A program made the translations under genes and the position numbers. Source: Paracyclopina nana (lineage: Eukaryota; Arthropoda; Copepoda; Cyclopoida; Cyclopettidae). From it: DNA of 64,000 bases. Positions 40,426 through 51,804 of the stretch are shown here, in pieces; within the stretch, counting starts at the first letter, position 1, and every line of letters starts with the position of its first letter. The stretch covers positions 7,192,001-7,256,000 of the forward strand of contig JAGUCH010000005.1 in assembly GCA_019096065.1 (NCBI GenBank), written 5' to 3'. The notes under the pieces are model-generated. The model had not been told where the DNA came from. It was given only the letters and a program-made list of their open reading frames with translations, and did not search any database.

Positions 40426-41496
40426 ATGAACAAGTGCGACATTTGTGGGCAAACGTTCAAGTTGGTCATTGCCTTGAAGAAGCATCATGAAGCAAATCAT
40501 GAGCTTGGGAGAAGCATGCCAAAAGACATGCCTTTTAGATGTGACATTTGTGATAAACACTTCCCGCAGAAAAGTAGCCTTTCTAGCCACAAAATCCAAG
40601 TGCATGGAAATCCTTTCCATTGTGACATTTGCGACAAATTATTTGGTAAAAAAGGTAACCTTTCAAAGCATATCAAAATGGTGCATGAGGGACTGAAGCC
40701 ATTCAAGTGTGACATTTGTGACAAGCAGTTTGGCCGAAGAGAAAACCTTTTAAAGCATGTCCAAACCATACATGAGAGACACAAGCCATTCAAGTGCGTC
40801 AATTGTGACAAATATTTCAGTGACAAACGCTATCTTTCAATTCATTTTAAAACAGTACATGAGGGAGAGAAAAGATTCAAGTGTGACGTATGTGACAAGC
40901 ATTTTGGCCTAAGACCAAACCTTTCTAGGCATATCAAAATGGTGCATCAGGGACTCAAGCCCTTCAAGTGCTACATTTGTGACAAATTGTTTGTCATAAA
41001 ATGTAAACTTTCAACGCATATCAAAATGGTTCATGAGGGACTGAAGCCAATCAAATGTGACATTTGTGAACAATTGTTTGTTGAAAAGGGTACTCTTTCA
41101 AGGCATATCAAAACTGTGCATGAGGGACTGAAGCAATTCAAGTGTGACACTTGTGACAAGCAGTTTGGCCGAAGAGAAAACCTTTCTATTCATGTCACTA
41201 GGGTGCATGAGGGACTGAAGCCATTCAAGTGTGACATTTGTTACAAGCAGTTTGGCCAAGGATCACACCTATCAACGCATGTAAAAAGTGTGCATGAGGG
41301 ACTGAAACCATTCAAGTGTGACATTTGTGACAAGCAGTTCGGCCAAAGAGCACACCTTTCAGCACATATCAAGATGGTGCATGAGGGACTGAAGCCATTC
41401 AAATGTGACATTTGTGACAAATCATTTGGTGATAAAGGTGTCCTTTCAAGGCATATGAAAATGGTGCATGAAGGACTGAAGCCATCCAAAAGCTGA
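40426..41496 (+). CDS. C2H2 zinc-finger protein 2 (12 fingers, 356 aa)
   Basis: Paralogue of the genes at 5807 and 43721. It has the same start context and first finger (KCDICGQTFKL). Twelve C-x2-C-x12-H-x4-H fingers have HEGLKPFKC-type linkers; the linker between fingers 2 and 3 is shortened (GNPFHC). Every finger keeps its four ligands. No other domain is present. The frame ends at TGA 41494-41496, where one base has been lost relative to the expected finger start (CCAAAAGCTGAC), so a 13th finger lies out of frame. AATAAA at 41594-41599 and 41696-41701 are possible polyadenylation signals. Likely a nuclear DNA-binding protein; targets unknown. Confidence 0.9.
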   Translation: MNKCDICGQTFKLVIALKKHHEANHELGRSMPKDMPFRCDICDKHFPQKSSLSSHKIQVHGNPFHCDICDKLFGKKGNLSKHIKMVHEGLKPFKCDICDKQFGRRENLLKHVQTIHERHKPFKCVNCDKYFSDKRYLSIHFKTVHEGEKRFKCDVCDKHFGLRPNLSRHIKMVHQGLKPFKCYICDKLFVIKCKLSTHIKMVHEGLKPIKCDICEQLFVEKGTLSRHIKTVHEGLKQFKCDTCDKQFGRRENLSIHVTRVHEGLKPFKCDICYKQFGQGSHLSTHVKSVHEGLKPFKCDICDKQFGQRAHLSAHIKMVHEGLKPFKCDICDKSFGDKGVLSRHMKMVHEGLKPSKS

Positions 41497-41560
41497 CATT
41501 TGTGACAAAACGTTTGTCTTGAAGTGTAGCCTATCAAGGCATTCATCAACTGTGCATGTG
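41497..41560 (+). pseudogene. frameshifted 13th finger of gene 2
   Basis: In another frame the DNA reads CDICDKTFVLKCSLSRHSSTVH, a complete finger, then a stop. It was lost from the protein by a 1-bp change near 41492. Confidence 0.75.
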
Positions 41561-42059
41561 GCTTAAAACCATTCAAGTGTGACATTATTTGACAATAAAT
41601 GTTCGTCAAAAAGTGATGGTTTATGCAGACACTGATCATCCAAAGTTGTTGCCCTTACAGTGTCTTTAACTCTAAATGTAAAAGAAATCATGAGTAATAA
41701 AGAATCTTTAAAAGTATTTTCTGTAATTGATGCTAGTTGGCAGAAATTGAAAGCACCTAATTTCTGACAACTGCTCCAAAAAAGTAATTTTGCTGAGACC
41801 TATACAAACAATGTCATGAGTTGGAGGAATTTGCCAATCAGAGGCCTAAATAGGATTTTCTCTATCGGTATCCGAAAATCCCATGTTAGGTTTCAATTTC
41901 CAAGTAGTTCTCTGTTTATTTCTCTGCCGGTAACAACAATAAAAAATTAACCAGGGAAATTTTTTTACCGGAAAAAATATCACCAGGGGAATTTATTTTC
42001 CGAAAGCTTTTTGGTAGCTTGATGTCAAGATCGGAGATCGGCAGAGGCATCAATTTGGA
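41561..42059. other. 3' flank of zinc-finger gene 2
   Basis: Contains decayed zinc-finger-like sequence to ~41670 and the two AATAAA signals. 41850-42000 resembles parts of 46230-46380 and 55615-55770 (ACCAGGGGAATTT). No gene. Confidence 0.4.
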
Positions 42060-42300
42060 CTTCGTAGTCTTCAGCGGCCTCAATTCTTTGCATTGAGCGG
42101 CCTCAAATTGTAGTCTTAAGTGACCTCAATTTGTAGTCTTGAGCAGCCTCCTTTCACGTCATAAACGGCCTCAATTTGTAGTTTTTAGCGGCCTTCTTTT
42201 GGAGTCTTTAGCAGCCTTAATTCATAGTCTTGAGCGGCCTCAATTTGATGTCTCAAGCAGCCTCAATTTTTTGCTTGAAAGGCCTTAAACTTGTTATAAT
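42060..42300. repeat. degenerate ~21-bp repeat (AGTCTTGAGCRGCCTCAATTTGT)
   Basis: About ten diverged units. The same repeat is at 46425-46515, 47155-47470 and, reversed, 55250-55560. Confidence 0.7.
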
Positions 42301-42840
42301 GTGCCAATACTACAATGGCGTCAGTCAGCCGCCTCAGTCACTCAGCAGAGAGTAAGACTCAGCACAGAGCCGCCTTAAATAGAGCACTGAGTTTTGATGA
42401 GAGTATCTCGTTCTCAACAACAGCTGAACCTTTTTTTGAAAAAAGGGGATGAGTATATTCTCAGCAGTAGGGTTATTTGGGAGCCCTGTGCATATAGTTT
42501 GAGCTATCAACCTGAAATTTGGTACGAGTATTCCTCTCCTCATTGCGCATAATGTTTATTAGCGGCACTTTTTGATTTTCCGCCAAATGACAGACTTCCA
42601 TTTTTCTCCTCTCTCTGATGACCAAATGAGCTGAATTTTTGTGTGTGACTCTCATTTTGCAAGGGCTACAACTTTTATTTATGACTTTTTTCCAAATTCG
42701 GACTTCCAAGGGGACATGTGTGTGAACGTTTTTCGTATTTTTGCGTCATCTCCAAGAGGCCTCAACCAAATGAGCTGAATTGTTTAGTGTGGCCCTTACT
42801 TTGTATTCCCCACAACTTTGATTAGTGTTATTTTTGCGCT
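42301..42840. repeat. dispersed repeat around AGAGCAGAGAAAAATAGAAGT-type sequence
   Basis: Diverged copies, in either orientation, at 49330-49640, 50470-50880 and 52290-52560 share phrases such as GACAGACTTC, ATGAGCTGAATTTTTGTGTG and CGACCTGAAATTTGG. No coding potential. Confidence 0.55.
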
Positions 42841-42899
42841 AAGTGACTTTTCAGGGTGGCTGCTTAAGGATATTACATTTCATTTATTGTGATTTTTTC

Positions 42900-43050
42900 G
42901 CATTTCCCTACAATTCAACTGTGACATTATTTGAGCATAAATGTGCATCAAAAAGTGACTCTCTGGTTCATGCAGACACTGGTCATCCTTACAGTGTGAC
43001 AATTGTGACAAAACTTTTGGGCAAAAAATGTCTCTAACCCTAAAGCTCTC
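42900..43050 (+). pseudogene. relic of a fourth zinc-finger gene
   Basis: A CAGTGTGACAATTGTGAC stretch at ~42990 encodes CDNCDKTFGQKMSL, a half finger. The preceding ~90 bp match the 3' flank of gene 2 (41575-41650). Remnant of a duplicated copy. Confidence 0.65.
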
Positions 43051-43070
43051 AACAAGGAGAGACATTAGCC

Positions 43071-43468
43071 CGTTCTCATATTAGTTAAGCAAAGCTCTAT
43101 GATGTGAAGCAAGGCTCTTTGGAAGCAAATAACTCAGCAATAGATGAGCCGATTGGAACCAAACTTGGTAGGATTCTTCAGTGAGGCTATCCTCAGCTGT
43201 GTACCAAATTTGGTTGAGATCCGAGGCCCCCAACTGGAGGCTGTTTAAAATATCAAGTCAGTCAGCTTTGCTTCACATTTATAGAGGAAAAAAAAGGCCT
43301 CCACTAATCAGCCTTCAATCCGGATGAATTTTGGCATGAACTTTGACTAGGGTCTACTGATGAATCCTACCAAGTTTGGTGCCAATCGGCTCAGTAGTTG
43401 TTGAGATATGCGCCTTAAAAGAGCCTTGCTTAACATTATAGGAGCCAAGCTAGAAAAATATGAGAACG
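43071..43468. mobile_element. MITE with long terminal inverted repeats (~400 bp)
   Basis: Ends CGTTCTCATATT and AATATGAGAACG. Internally, ~67-bp inverted arms share CCTACCAAGTTTGGTNCCAATCGG. No ORF. A right-half copy is at 45480-45612. Confidence 0.7.
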
Positions 43469-43612
43469 TGCTATACTTGAAAATCCATGTCGTTAATCAA
43501 AAAATGTGGAAAATAGTAGTGGATGTGCTTTTACAGGAGGAATTGAGTTGTTTCTGTTTCAATGTGATGGGGGACGGAACCGAGCTGAGAGTTCTCAATG
43601 TGTAAAATTGCA

Positions 43613-43641
43613 ATTTTCCGCATTATTAAAATGCGGAAAAT
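43613..43641. promoter_or_regulatory. conserved palindrome upstream of zinc-finger gene 3
   Basis: Perfect 11-bp arms ATTTTCCGCAT / ATGCGGAAAAT around a TATTAAA loop, 80 bp before the start codon. The loop could act as a TATA-like element. Conserved with gene 2 and in half with gene 1. Confidence 0.62.
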
Positions 43642-43720
43642 AGCCGTGGTAATCAAAGACGAATGGGTGCTTCGCTCTAGAAAGGTGCAGAAGTTTCAGT
43701 TTCAACTCAGCAGTTGAAGA

Positions 43721-45202
43721 ATGAACAAGTGCAATATTTGTGGGCAAAAGTTCAAGTTGGTCATTGCTTTGAAGAAGCATCATGAAGCGAAGCATGAGCT
43801 TGGGAAAAGCATGCCAAAGGCGATGCCACTTAAAAGTGACATTTGTGATGAACAGTTCCCGCAGAAAAGAAGCCTATCTTGTAACAAAAACCAAGTGCAT
43901 AGAGAGCCTCTTCAATGTGACATTTGTGACAGATTATTTGGAAAAAAACATAAACTTTCAATGCATATTAAAATTGTGCATGAGGGACTGAAGCAATTCA
44001 AATGTGATATTTGTGACAAGCAATTTGGTGAAAAAGGTAACCTTTCAAAGCACATCAAGATGGTGCATGAGGGACGGAAGCCATTCAAATGTGACATGTG
44101 TGACAAAACATATTGTGCAAAAGGTAACCTTACAACACATGTTAAAACTGTGCTTGAGGGACTGAAGCCATTCAAATGTGACATTTGTGACAAGCAGTTT
44201 GGCCAGAGAGAAAACCTTTCAACTCATATCAAAAGTGTGCATAAGGGACTGAAGCCATATAGGTGTGACATTTGCGACAAGAAGTTTGGTCAAGGATCAC
44301 ACCTTTCTACGCATATCAAAATAGTGCATGAGGGACTGAAGCCATTCAAGTGTAATATTTGTGGCAAAGCATTTGGTAAAAGATCAAGCCTTACAATGCA
44401 TATCAAAATGGTGCATGTGGGACTGAAGCCATTCAAGTGTAATATTTGTGGCAAAGCATTTGGTGAAAAACGAAGATTTTCAACACATGTTGAAACTGAG
44501 CATGAGGGACTGATGCCAAATAAGTGTGACATTTGTGAAAAATCTTTTGGTGAGAGAGCTTACCTGTCAAAGCATATCAAAATGGTGCATGAGGGACTGA
44601 AGCCATATAGGTGTGACATTTGTGACAAGCAGTTTGGTCAAAGATCAAACCTTTCGATGCATATCAAAACAGTGCATGAGAAACTGAAGCCATTCAAGTG
44701 CAATATTTGTGACAAGCAGTTTGGCTTAAGAGAAAATCTTTCAAAGCATATCAAAATGGTACATGAGGGACTCAAGCCATGCAAGTGTGACTTATGTGAC
44801 AAAACGTTTGGTCACAAAGTTACCCTTTCAAAGCATATCAAAACGGTGCATGAGGGACTTAAGCCATACAAGTGTGACATTTGTGACAAATCATTTGGTG
44901 AAAAAGGAAGCCTTTCAAAGCATATCAAAATGGTGCATGAGGGACTGAAGCCTTTCAAGTGTGACATTTGTGACAAATCATTTGCTGACAAACATTACCT
45001 TTCAACACATGTTAAAACTGTGCATGAGGGACTGAAGCCTTTCAGGTGTGACATATGTGACAAGCAGTGTGGCCAAAGATCAAACCTTTCAACACATATC
45101 AAATTGGTGCATGAGAAACTGAAGCCATTCAAGTGTGACATTTGTGGCATTCATTTTGGCACTAAAGATCGCCTTTCAAAGCATGTCAGTGCTGAGCATT
45201 GA
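43721..45202 (+). CDS. C2H2 zinc-finger protein 3 (17 fingers, 493 aa)
   Basis: Longest intact C-terminus of the three paralogues. Seventeen finger units have the same 29-residue period. Two are damaged: finger 2 has Ser for the first Cys and Asn for the first His (KSDICDEQ ... CNKNQVH), and finger 5 ends in Leu instead of His (VKTVL). The last finger (CGIHFGTKDRLSKHVSAEH) ends the protein and is the model for the lost final finger of gene 1. Single exon, no KRAB or other domain. AATAAA at 45342-45347 is a likely polyadenylation signal. Probably a DNA-binding regulator; targets unknown. Confidence 0.9.
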   Translation: MNKCNICGQKFKLVIALKKHHEAKHELGKSMPKAMPLKSDICDEQFPQKRSLSCNKNQVHREPLQCDICDRLFGKKHKLSMHIKIVHEGLKQFKCDICDKQFGEKGNLSKHIKMVHEGRKPFKCDMCDKTYCAKGNLTTHVKTVLEGLKPFKCDICDKQFGQRENLSTHIKSVHKGLKPYRCDICDKKFGQGSHLSTHIKIVHEGLKPFKCNICGKAFGKRSSLTMHIKMVHVGLKPFKCNICGKAFGEKRRFSTHVETEHEGLMPNKCDICEKSFGERAYLSKHIKMVHEGLKPYRCDICDKQFGQRSNLSMHIKTVHEKLKPFKCNICDKQFGLRENLSKHIKMVHEGLKPCKCDLCDKTFGHKVTLSKHIKTVHEGLKPYKCDICDKSFGEKGSLSKHIKMVHEGLKPFKCDICDKSFADKHYLSTHVKTVHEGLKPFRCDICDKQCGQRSNLSTHIKLVHEKLKPFKCDICGIHFGTKDRLSKHVSAEH

Positions 45203-45479
45203 GAGTCCAGTTGGAGTCATTGTGGCATGTGCAGTGAAAAATAATCTTCATTAGAAGAAAAATGTTCCTTTTTTGTGCAAGAAAACCACTTAACAAACTA
45301 AGCTGAAAACTTTCAGTGTTTAACTGCTTGCAATAACTTTGAATAAAGAGAAAGATGTTACTTTAATAGGTCTGAAAATTCAATTCTTGTTGGAAATTGA
45401 ATAATAGGGTCTTGTATAATGGCTTGTATTAGGATTGCTTGTGGCTCAGAGTCTGAAACTGTTAACATTTATTGCGGGA

Positions 45480-45612
45480 AAAATGGCCTCCATTAATCGG
45501 TCATCAATCCGGATGAATTTTGGCACAAACTTCTGAAGAGCCCTAACAAGTTTGGTGCCATTCAGCCTTGCTTAACACTATACGAGCCTAGCTAGAAAAA
45601 TATGAGAAAGGG
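45480..45612. mobile_element. right half of the 43071-type MITE
   Basis: ATCCGGATGAATTTTGGCAC, then AACAAGTTTGGTGCCATTC, and an end AAAAATATGAGAAAGG. The left half is missing. Confidence 0.6.
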
Positions 45613-45636
45613 CTGCTGTCTATTTTTTACCATAGG

Positions 45637-45880
45637 AACTTGCAAGGGCAAAAGTTCCCAAGGGCAGAAGTATTTAGGGCAAATGTTCCCAAGTGTAAAG
45701 TTTTCCAAGGTCAAAAGTCCCCAAGGGCAAAAGTCTTAAGGGCCAATGTCCTAAGGGCAAAAGTATCTTGGGGCAAAAGACTCCTTGGGCTAAAGTCTAA
45801 TGGGCAAAAGTGCCAAGGGCAAATGGCCAAGGGCAAACGGCTAAGGGCTAAGGGGACGCAGCCCAAAACAGCTGAATGTT
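45637..45880. repeat. degenerate ~16-bp repeat (AAGGGCAAAAGTCCCC)
   Basis: About 14 diverged units. A shorter run is at 58220-58290. Confidence 0.75.
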
Positions 45881-46424
45881 GACAAAATCAAAGTGACTTT
45901 TTTTAGAGTTGCTCCCGCAAAATGTCTGTGCATTGAAAAAAGCAGTAGCAATATTTTTTATATGACAATCTCCTAAAATATTGTCTTAAGGTCTTTGAAA
46001 GCTTTAAAAACATGGGCCACTAGGCTGAATGCAGCCAATACCCTTTTGCCGGAATATTGCTCTTCTTAAAATTTCCTTTTTACATAAAGCACTTATGTCC
46101 TGTTCATGTACACCCCAAACTCCTTAAGAAAATGCACAAACTAGGTAAAGGCGTCCATAAATGGACAGCGGGGGGCGGGCCTACGGTTTTGAGCAAAAGT
46201 TTGTACTAATTTTGTACCATCATAATTATTTTTCTCTACCGGTAACCAAAAATCCCTGATAAGATTTCAATTTCTAGATAGTTCTTAGTTTATTTCTCTT
46301 CCAAGGCTAGCACATAATAGGGAAAAACGAAATGAAAACAAAAATATTGGGAAAAAAATTTGACCAGGGGAATCTTCTCATCTTCTTTTGAAGTTGATAT
46401 TGGGCTACTTTTTTAGTCTGAATA

Positions 46425-46515
46425 GCCCTTGCAGTCTTAAGCAGCCTCAATTGACAGTCTTAAGCAGCCTCAATTGACAGTCTAGAGCAGCCTCAAATTA
46501 TCAGTCTTGAGTGGC
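46425..46515. repeat. ~21-bp repeat, left arm, first part
   Basis: Three to four units around AGTCTTAAGCAGCCTCAATT; interrupted by the block with the solo LTR and resumed at 47155. Confidence 0.65.
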
Positions 46516-46601
46516 CCAAGATTATGATATGCTCATGCTAGATGCTAAATGTATAAGGTGAGCTCCATGCGCTAGCACGTCATCGCACTATACTATTGTA
46601 G

Positions 46602-46825
46602 TGTAGTAGGTCGAGATATACTGCTGTGACTTATCAAGCCACTACTCGGATCTAGGCTACGTCTGACGGGGACGGGCCTGTAAGGCTAGCAGAGGTCAAT
46701 ACTGGGCCGCAGACAACATGTGTCCATGCGGTTTATTCCTTTTACTTATGATACTACTACACTACTCAATATACTACGGCGCGCAGCGAGCGGTCGACCT
46801 GTAGGCCGACCGGCTCCCTGCTACA
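46602..46825 (-). repeat. solo LTR related to element 1 (224 bp)
   Basis: On the minus strand it starts TGTAGCAGG, like the LTR of element 1, has AATAAA, and ends CCTACTACA. GTAG flanks it on both sides (46598-46601, 46826-46829), a 4-bp target duplication. No internal element sequence remains, so it arose by recombination between two LTRs. Confidence 0.6.
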
Positions 46826-47154
46826 GTAGGGTGCAGGACGAAATTTTTATTTAAATCTGTGGATTTTTCTTTGTGTTAGAATATATGGATTCAAAATTAT
46901 CCCCAAGAACCCATAAAAACAGCCACAATCTATTTTATGAAGAGCTAAAGTTTGAAAAAGGCTGGTAACGCTTTCAGGCATGTGATGCAAGCGAGCGTGA
47001 ACGCTCACTCTCAAACTGGTTTATCCAGTTCTTGTATTTGAATTTCGCGATATTTTTATGTACTAGCGCCACTGAAGCGCTCCCTAGGGGAGGACAAAAT
47101 AACTATCATAGTTTCGTGATTCAAAAGTAGAATGGTTCCATCAGGATTGCTCGT

Positions 47155-47470
47155 TAGAGATGCCCCTGGAGTGGCCTTAATATTTAGTCTTGAGTGGCCT
47201 TAATTTGTAGTCTTGAGCAGCCGCAATTTACATCTTGAACAGCCTCAAATTACTGTCTTGAGCTGCCTCACTTTGTGGACTTGGGTGGCCTCAATTTTTA
47301 CTTGGGTGGCGTCAATTTGTAGTCTTGAGCAGCCACAATTTGCGCCATGAAAAGTCCAAATTCTAGCAATTTGTGGTCTTGAACAGCCTCACTTTGTTGT
47401 CTTGAGCAGCCACAACTCATAGTTTTGAGCAGCCCTGTATGAAGTCTAGAACAGCTTCAAGTTACAGTTT
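47155..47470. repeat. ~21-bp repeat, left arm, second part
   Basis: About 14 units of TCTTGAGCAGCCNCAATTTG; mirrored at 55250-55560. Confidence 0.7.
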
Positions 47471-47569
47471 TAGTTTTATATCATTGGTTAAAAATGTGCG
47501 ATGCAAAATTGCAATCGCCACATGGCGTCAATCGGCAGTGGTTCAAGTTCAAACTCAGTCTTGGTATTG

Positions 47570-47790
47570 AGCTAGAAGTAGAAGCGGGCGGCTGTACTTG
47601 GATCGACTTGGACGTACTTTCCTTGGATAGACTGCAACTGATCGCCCTTGGATAGACTGCAACTGATCGCCCTTGGATAGACAGACAGAACTCATAGTCC
47701 CTTGATTGACAAGACGGATCATCCTTGGATCGACTATGAAGACAAACAGTCCTTAGATCAATGAAACGAATAGTCTTTGGATTGACTACT
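47570..47790. repeat. CTTGGATMGAC repeats, left arm of inverted repeat 2
   Basis: Seven or more units, including an exact 26-bp tandem duplicate (GACTGCAACTGATCGCCC...). Mirrored at 54830-55000. Confidence 0.7.
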
Positions 47791-48040
47791 ATGACTTGGT
47801 GACAAGGTGAAACAAAGGCCAAATAAGCGCCTAGTCAAAAATCGCAATTCTGCTCAAGCAATTATTCACATTTCTCGATCTGATTTTTTGACCAGAAGGT
47901 AGCAAGACTTGTCGATGCAAATACAGTATGTTTTCCCAATATGACCAAGGCTGATTTGTCCCGTTGATGTAAGTGCTACCCATCTTTTGTCTATCCAAGA
48001 TAGTCCTCTAAATTGTCACAAATTAGGATGTTCCATAATA

Positions 48041-48426
48041 CCGTCTGACTGTTCAAAATTGGACAGTGCGGGAATCAAAAGTTTGTGTTATGAATTCATG
48101 AATTTTGTGGATTAATGGGCATCAATGGAAAGCTAGAACATTTGGACATCTTTTTTGTGTTATGACAAAAAAAAAGTATTATTATAAATTCCGCGTGACA
48201 TCAAAAAATAAATGATGAATTAGTTTTTTCTTGACTATTTTCTGGATTGTCTTGGGTTAATTGAATTTTTCCGGCTTTTTCCTCTTTTGATTGATTTTTT
48301 CTACTTTTACAAAAAGATGGAAAAAGGCTCAATCTTTCCAATGATATCATTTAAAAGTCCTGTATTTCTTGAATATCTGACAAAAGTTAAGATTCCCGTA
48401 CCGTCCAATTTTGAACGGACAGACTG
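48041..48426. mobile_element. intact TA-MITE, copy A (386 bp)
   Basis: Ends CCGTCTGACTGTTCAAAATTG and CAATTTTGAACGGACAGACTG are inverted repeats of ~35 bp, flanked by TA on both sides as for mariner-type elements. No ORF. Confidence 0.8.
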
Positions 48427-48489
48427 TATATGGCCGCATGAATAATTATAAAGTAACATTCTGTGCTACATCAAGCTACATGGGCCCAA

Positions 48490-49145
48490 ACATAATGTCA
48501 CACAGCATTATGTCCCATAGCATTTTGTCTCATATCATTATGTCCCATAACAAATTGTCACAAAGCAAATTGTCGCATAGCATATTGTCACATAGGCATT
48601 TGTCACATAACATATTGTCTCATGGCATATTGTCACATAGCATAATGTACCATAGCATGTTGGCTCATAGCAAATTGTCACATAGGCTTTTGTATCATAG
48701 CATATTGTCTTATAGGATATAGTCCCATAGCATAATGTCTCATAGCATAATGTCTCATAGCATAATGTCACAAAGCATAATGTCTCATACCATATTGTCA
48801 CATAGCAAATTGTTACACACATAGCATTTTGGCTCATAGCATAATGTCTCAAAGTGTATTGGCACACAGCCAATTGTCACATAGCATAATGTCTCATAGC
48901 ATATTGTCACATAGCAAATTATAAAATAGCCAATTTAACTAAACATGCTAATATGCATATTGTCTCATATCAAATTGTCACATAGCATTATATCCTATGA
49001 GACAATTTGCAAGGTGACAAATGCCTATGAGACAATTTGCTATGTGACAAATGCCTATGAGACAATTTGCTATGAGCCAATATGCAATGGACATTGTACT
49101 ATGTGACAATATGCTATGAGACAATATGCTACGAGACAATATGCT
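48490..49145. repeat. 15-bp minisatellite (CATAGCAWAWTGTCN), left array
   Basis: About 43 units. The orientation flips at ~48995, after which the units read GACAATWTGCTATG. The array is itself a palindrome. Confidence 0.9.
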
Positions 49146-49640
49146 ATAAATTGACAAAACAGAACTGTCCTTGGATCGACTGCTCTGATGTAGAAGAGTT
49201 CTTGGATTTGCATTTAAAACATAGTCTATGGATGGGCTAGAAGGATGGACATGATTTGCCACCCATAAAGATACTATGTTATTCTAGTCTATCCAAGGAT
49301 GATAGTGAACAGTATCATTACAAAAACATGCCATCAGCCTACAATTTAGTAGAATCACTTAAGGGCAAAAATGATACTTATAAAAGTTATGGGGAATGCA
49401 AAATTAGGGCTCCACGCAAAAATTCACTTCATTTGGCCAAGGCCTGCTGGAGATATTGGAGATATACTAAAAAAGCTTATAAAAAAGTACCCTTGGGGGT
49501 CCGAATCAGAAAAAAGTCATTAATTTAAATTGTAGCCCTGACAAATGGGAGCTGCACACAAAATTTCAACTCATTTTGTTTCATGAGAGCAGAGAAAAAT
49601 AGAAGTCTGTCATTTGGTGGAAAAAAATGGCCCAAATAAA
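49146..49640. repeat. inner end of the left arm of inverted repeat 2
   Basis: CTTGGATMGAC units to ~49310, then the 42301-type dispersed repeat. Mirrored at 50590-51060. No gene. Confidence 0.6.
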
Positions 49641-49724
49641 GATCCATTCCACCCACTCCGTAATTACTATGTAATGACAAGCCTAAGGCCTGCCCTAAAG
49701 TGTTTTATTAAGTAGCAAATAATT

Positions 49725-49943
49725 GGGGGGCGGGCCGAAGGCCCGCCCCCCACATTTCGCTGTGACCTACGTCAGGATCCAATTTCCAGACAGGAAACTG
49801 TACCAGGATATCGACCAGGATATCGACCAGGAAGTAAATTGTGATCCAGAAAAATGGAAAAATTTCTATGACCCTTGTGGGATTTGAACCAGGTACAGTC
49901 TGTTCTGCAGCCGGACACTCTACCAGTGAGCCACCTGAGACAC
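49725..49943 (-). mobile_element. tRNA-derived SINE-like copy
   Basis: Minus-strand head GGTGGCTCACTGGTAGAGTG and B box GGTTCAAATCCC, body, and hairpin GGGGGGCGGGCC / GGCCCGCCCCCC. Close relative of 56160-56374. It sits in the spacer of inverted repeat 2. Confidence 0.75.
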
Positions 49944-49967
49944 ATAATTAATGATCAATTTTATCTG

Positions 49968-50460
49968 CTACTTACTTAATTGAACACTTTAGGGCAGGCC
50001 GTAGGCCTGCCAATTAACAAGCTTCAATGGTATGCCATAGGTTTACCATTACATAGTAATTGTGGAGTGGGCCAAAGGCCCACCCTCCACATTTAGCGGA
50101 ATCAAATTATCTGCTACTTAATTGAACACTTTAGGGCAGGCAGTAGGCTTGCCAATTAACATGAAGCTTCAATGGTATGCCATAGGTTTGCCATTATATA
50201 TTAATTTTGGAGTGGGCCGAAGGCCCCCCCTCCACATTTAGCAGAATCAAATTATCTGCTACTTAATTGAACACTTTAGGGCAGGCCTTAGGCTTGCCAT
50301 TACATAGTAATTAGGGAGTGGGCCGAAGGCACTTTCACATTGAGCGGAATCAAATTATCTGCTACTTAATTGAACACTTTAGGGCAGGCCGTATGCTTGT
50401 CATTACATAGTAATTAGGGAGTGGGTGGAAGGCCCACCCTCCACATTTAGTAGAATCAAA
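49968..50460. repeat. ~105-146-bp tandem units with GC-rich hairpins
   Basis: ATCTGCTACTTAATTGAACAC recurs four times. Each unit also holds a GTGGGCCNAAGGCCCAC-like palindrome and a CCCTCCACATTTAG end similar to the SINE tails. Two to three reversed units are at 55857-56150. Confidence 0.75.
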
Positions 50461-51064
50461 TGAAAAAGAGACATCAACATTGGAACTAGTATGATTATTT
50501 GTAAGCCCTGTGCACATACTGAGCAGGCGACCTGAAATTTGGCATGTGAATTCCTCTCCCAATCGAGCTTGATCTTTATTTGGGCCATTTTTTCCCACCA
50601 AATGACAGACTTCTATTTTTCTTGCTCTCATGAAACAAAATGAGTTGAATTTTTGTGTGCGGCTCCCAGTTATCAAGGCTACAATTTGTATTAATGACTT
50701 TTTTCCGATTCGGACCCCCAAGGGTACTTGTTTGTAAGCGTTTTTAATATATGTGCAATATCTCCAGCAGGCCTTGGCCAAATGAAGTGAATTTTTGCGT
50801 GGAGCCCTAATTTTGCATTCCCCATAACTTTTATAAGTATCATTTTTGCCCTTAAGTGATTCTACAAAATTGTAGGCCCATGGCATGTTTTTGTTATGAT
50901 ACTGTTTTCTATCATCCTTGGATAGAGTAGACTAACATAGTATCTTTACGGGTGGCAAATTATGTCCATCCTTCTTGCCCATCCATAGACTGTATGTTTT
51001 ACCTGCAAATCCAAGAACTCTTCTACATCAGAGCAGTTGATCCATGGACAGTTCTGTTTTGTCA

Positions 51065-51735
51065 ATTTATAGCATATTGTATCATAGCATATTGTCACAT
51101 AGCACTATGTCTATTGCATATTGGCTCATAGCAAATTTTCTCATAGGCATTTGTCACATAGCAAATTGTCTCATAGGCATTTGTCACCTTGCAAATTGTC
51201 TCATAGGATATAATGCTATGTGACAATTTGCTATGAGACAATATGCATGTTAGCATGTTTGGCTAAATTGGCTATTTTATAATTTGCTATGTGACAATAT
51301 GCTATGTGACAATTTGCTAATTGGCAATATGCTATGATACATTATGCTATGTGACAATTGGCTGTGTGCCAATACACTATGAGACATTATGCTATGAGCC
51401 AAAATGCTTTGTATGTAACAATTTGCTATGTGACAATATGGTATGAGACATTATGCTATGTGACATTATGCTATGAGACATTAAGCTATGAGACATTATG
51501 CTATGGGAATATATCCTATAAGACAATATGCTTTGAGACAAATGCCTATGTGACAATTTGCTATGAGCCAACATGCTATGGGACATAGTGCTATGTGACA
51601 ATATGCCATGAGACAATATGTTATATGACAAATGCATACGCAACAATATGCTATGCAAAAATTTGCTTTGTGACAATTTGTTATGGAACATAATGCTATG
51701 AGACAAAATGTTATGGGACAGAATGCTATGTGACA
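51065..51735. repeat. 15-bp minisatellite, right array
   Basis: Mirror image of 48490-49145. The orientation flips at ~51205. Confidence 0.9.
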
Positions 51736-51804
51736 TTATTTGTGGGCCCATGTAGCCTGATGAAGCACAGAATGTTACTTTATAATTATTCATGTGTCCA
51801 TATA

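Noticed and set aside
48411-48722. 103-codon frame over the 15-bp array (repeats of SHSILSH)
   Set aside because: Translation of a 15-bp minisatellite. The mirrored array gives the same frame on the other strand.
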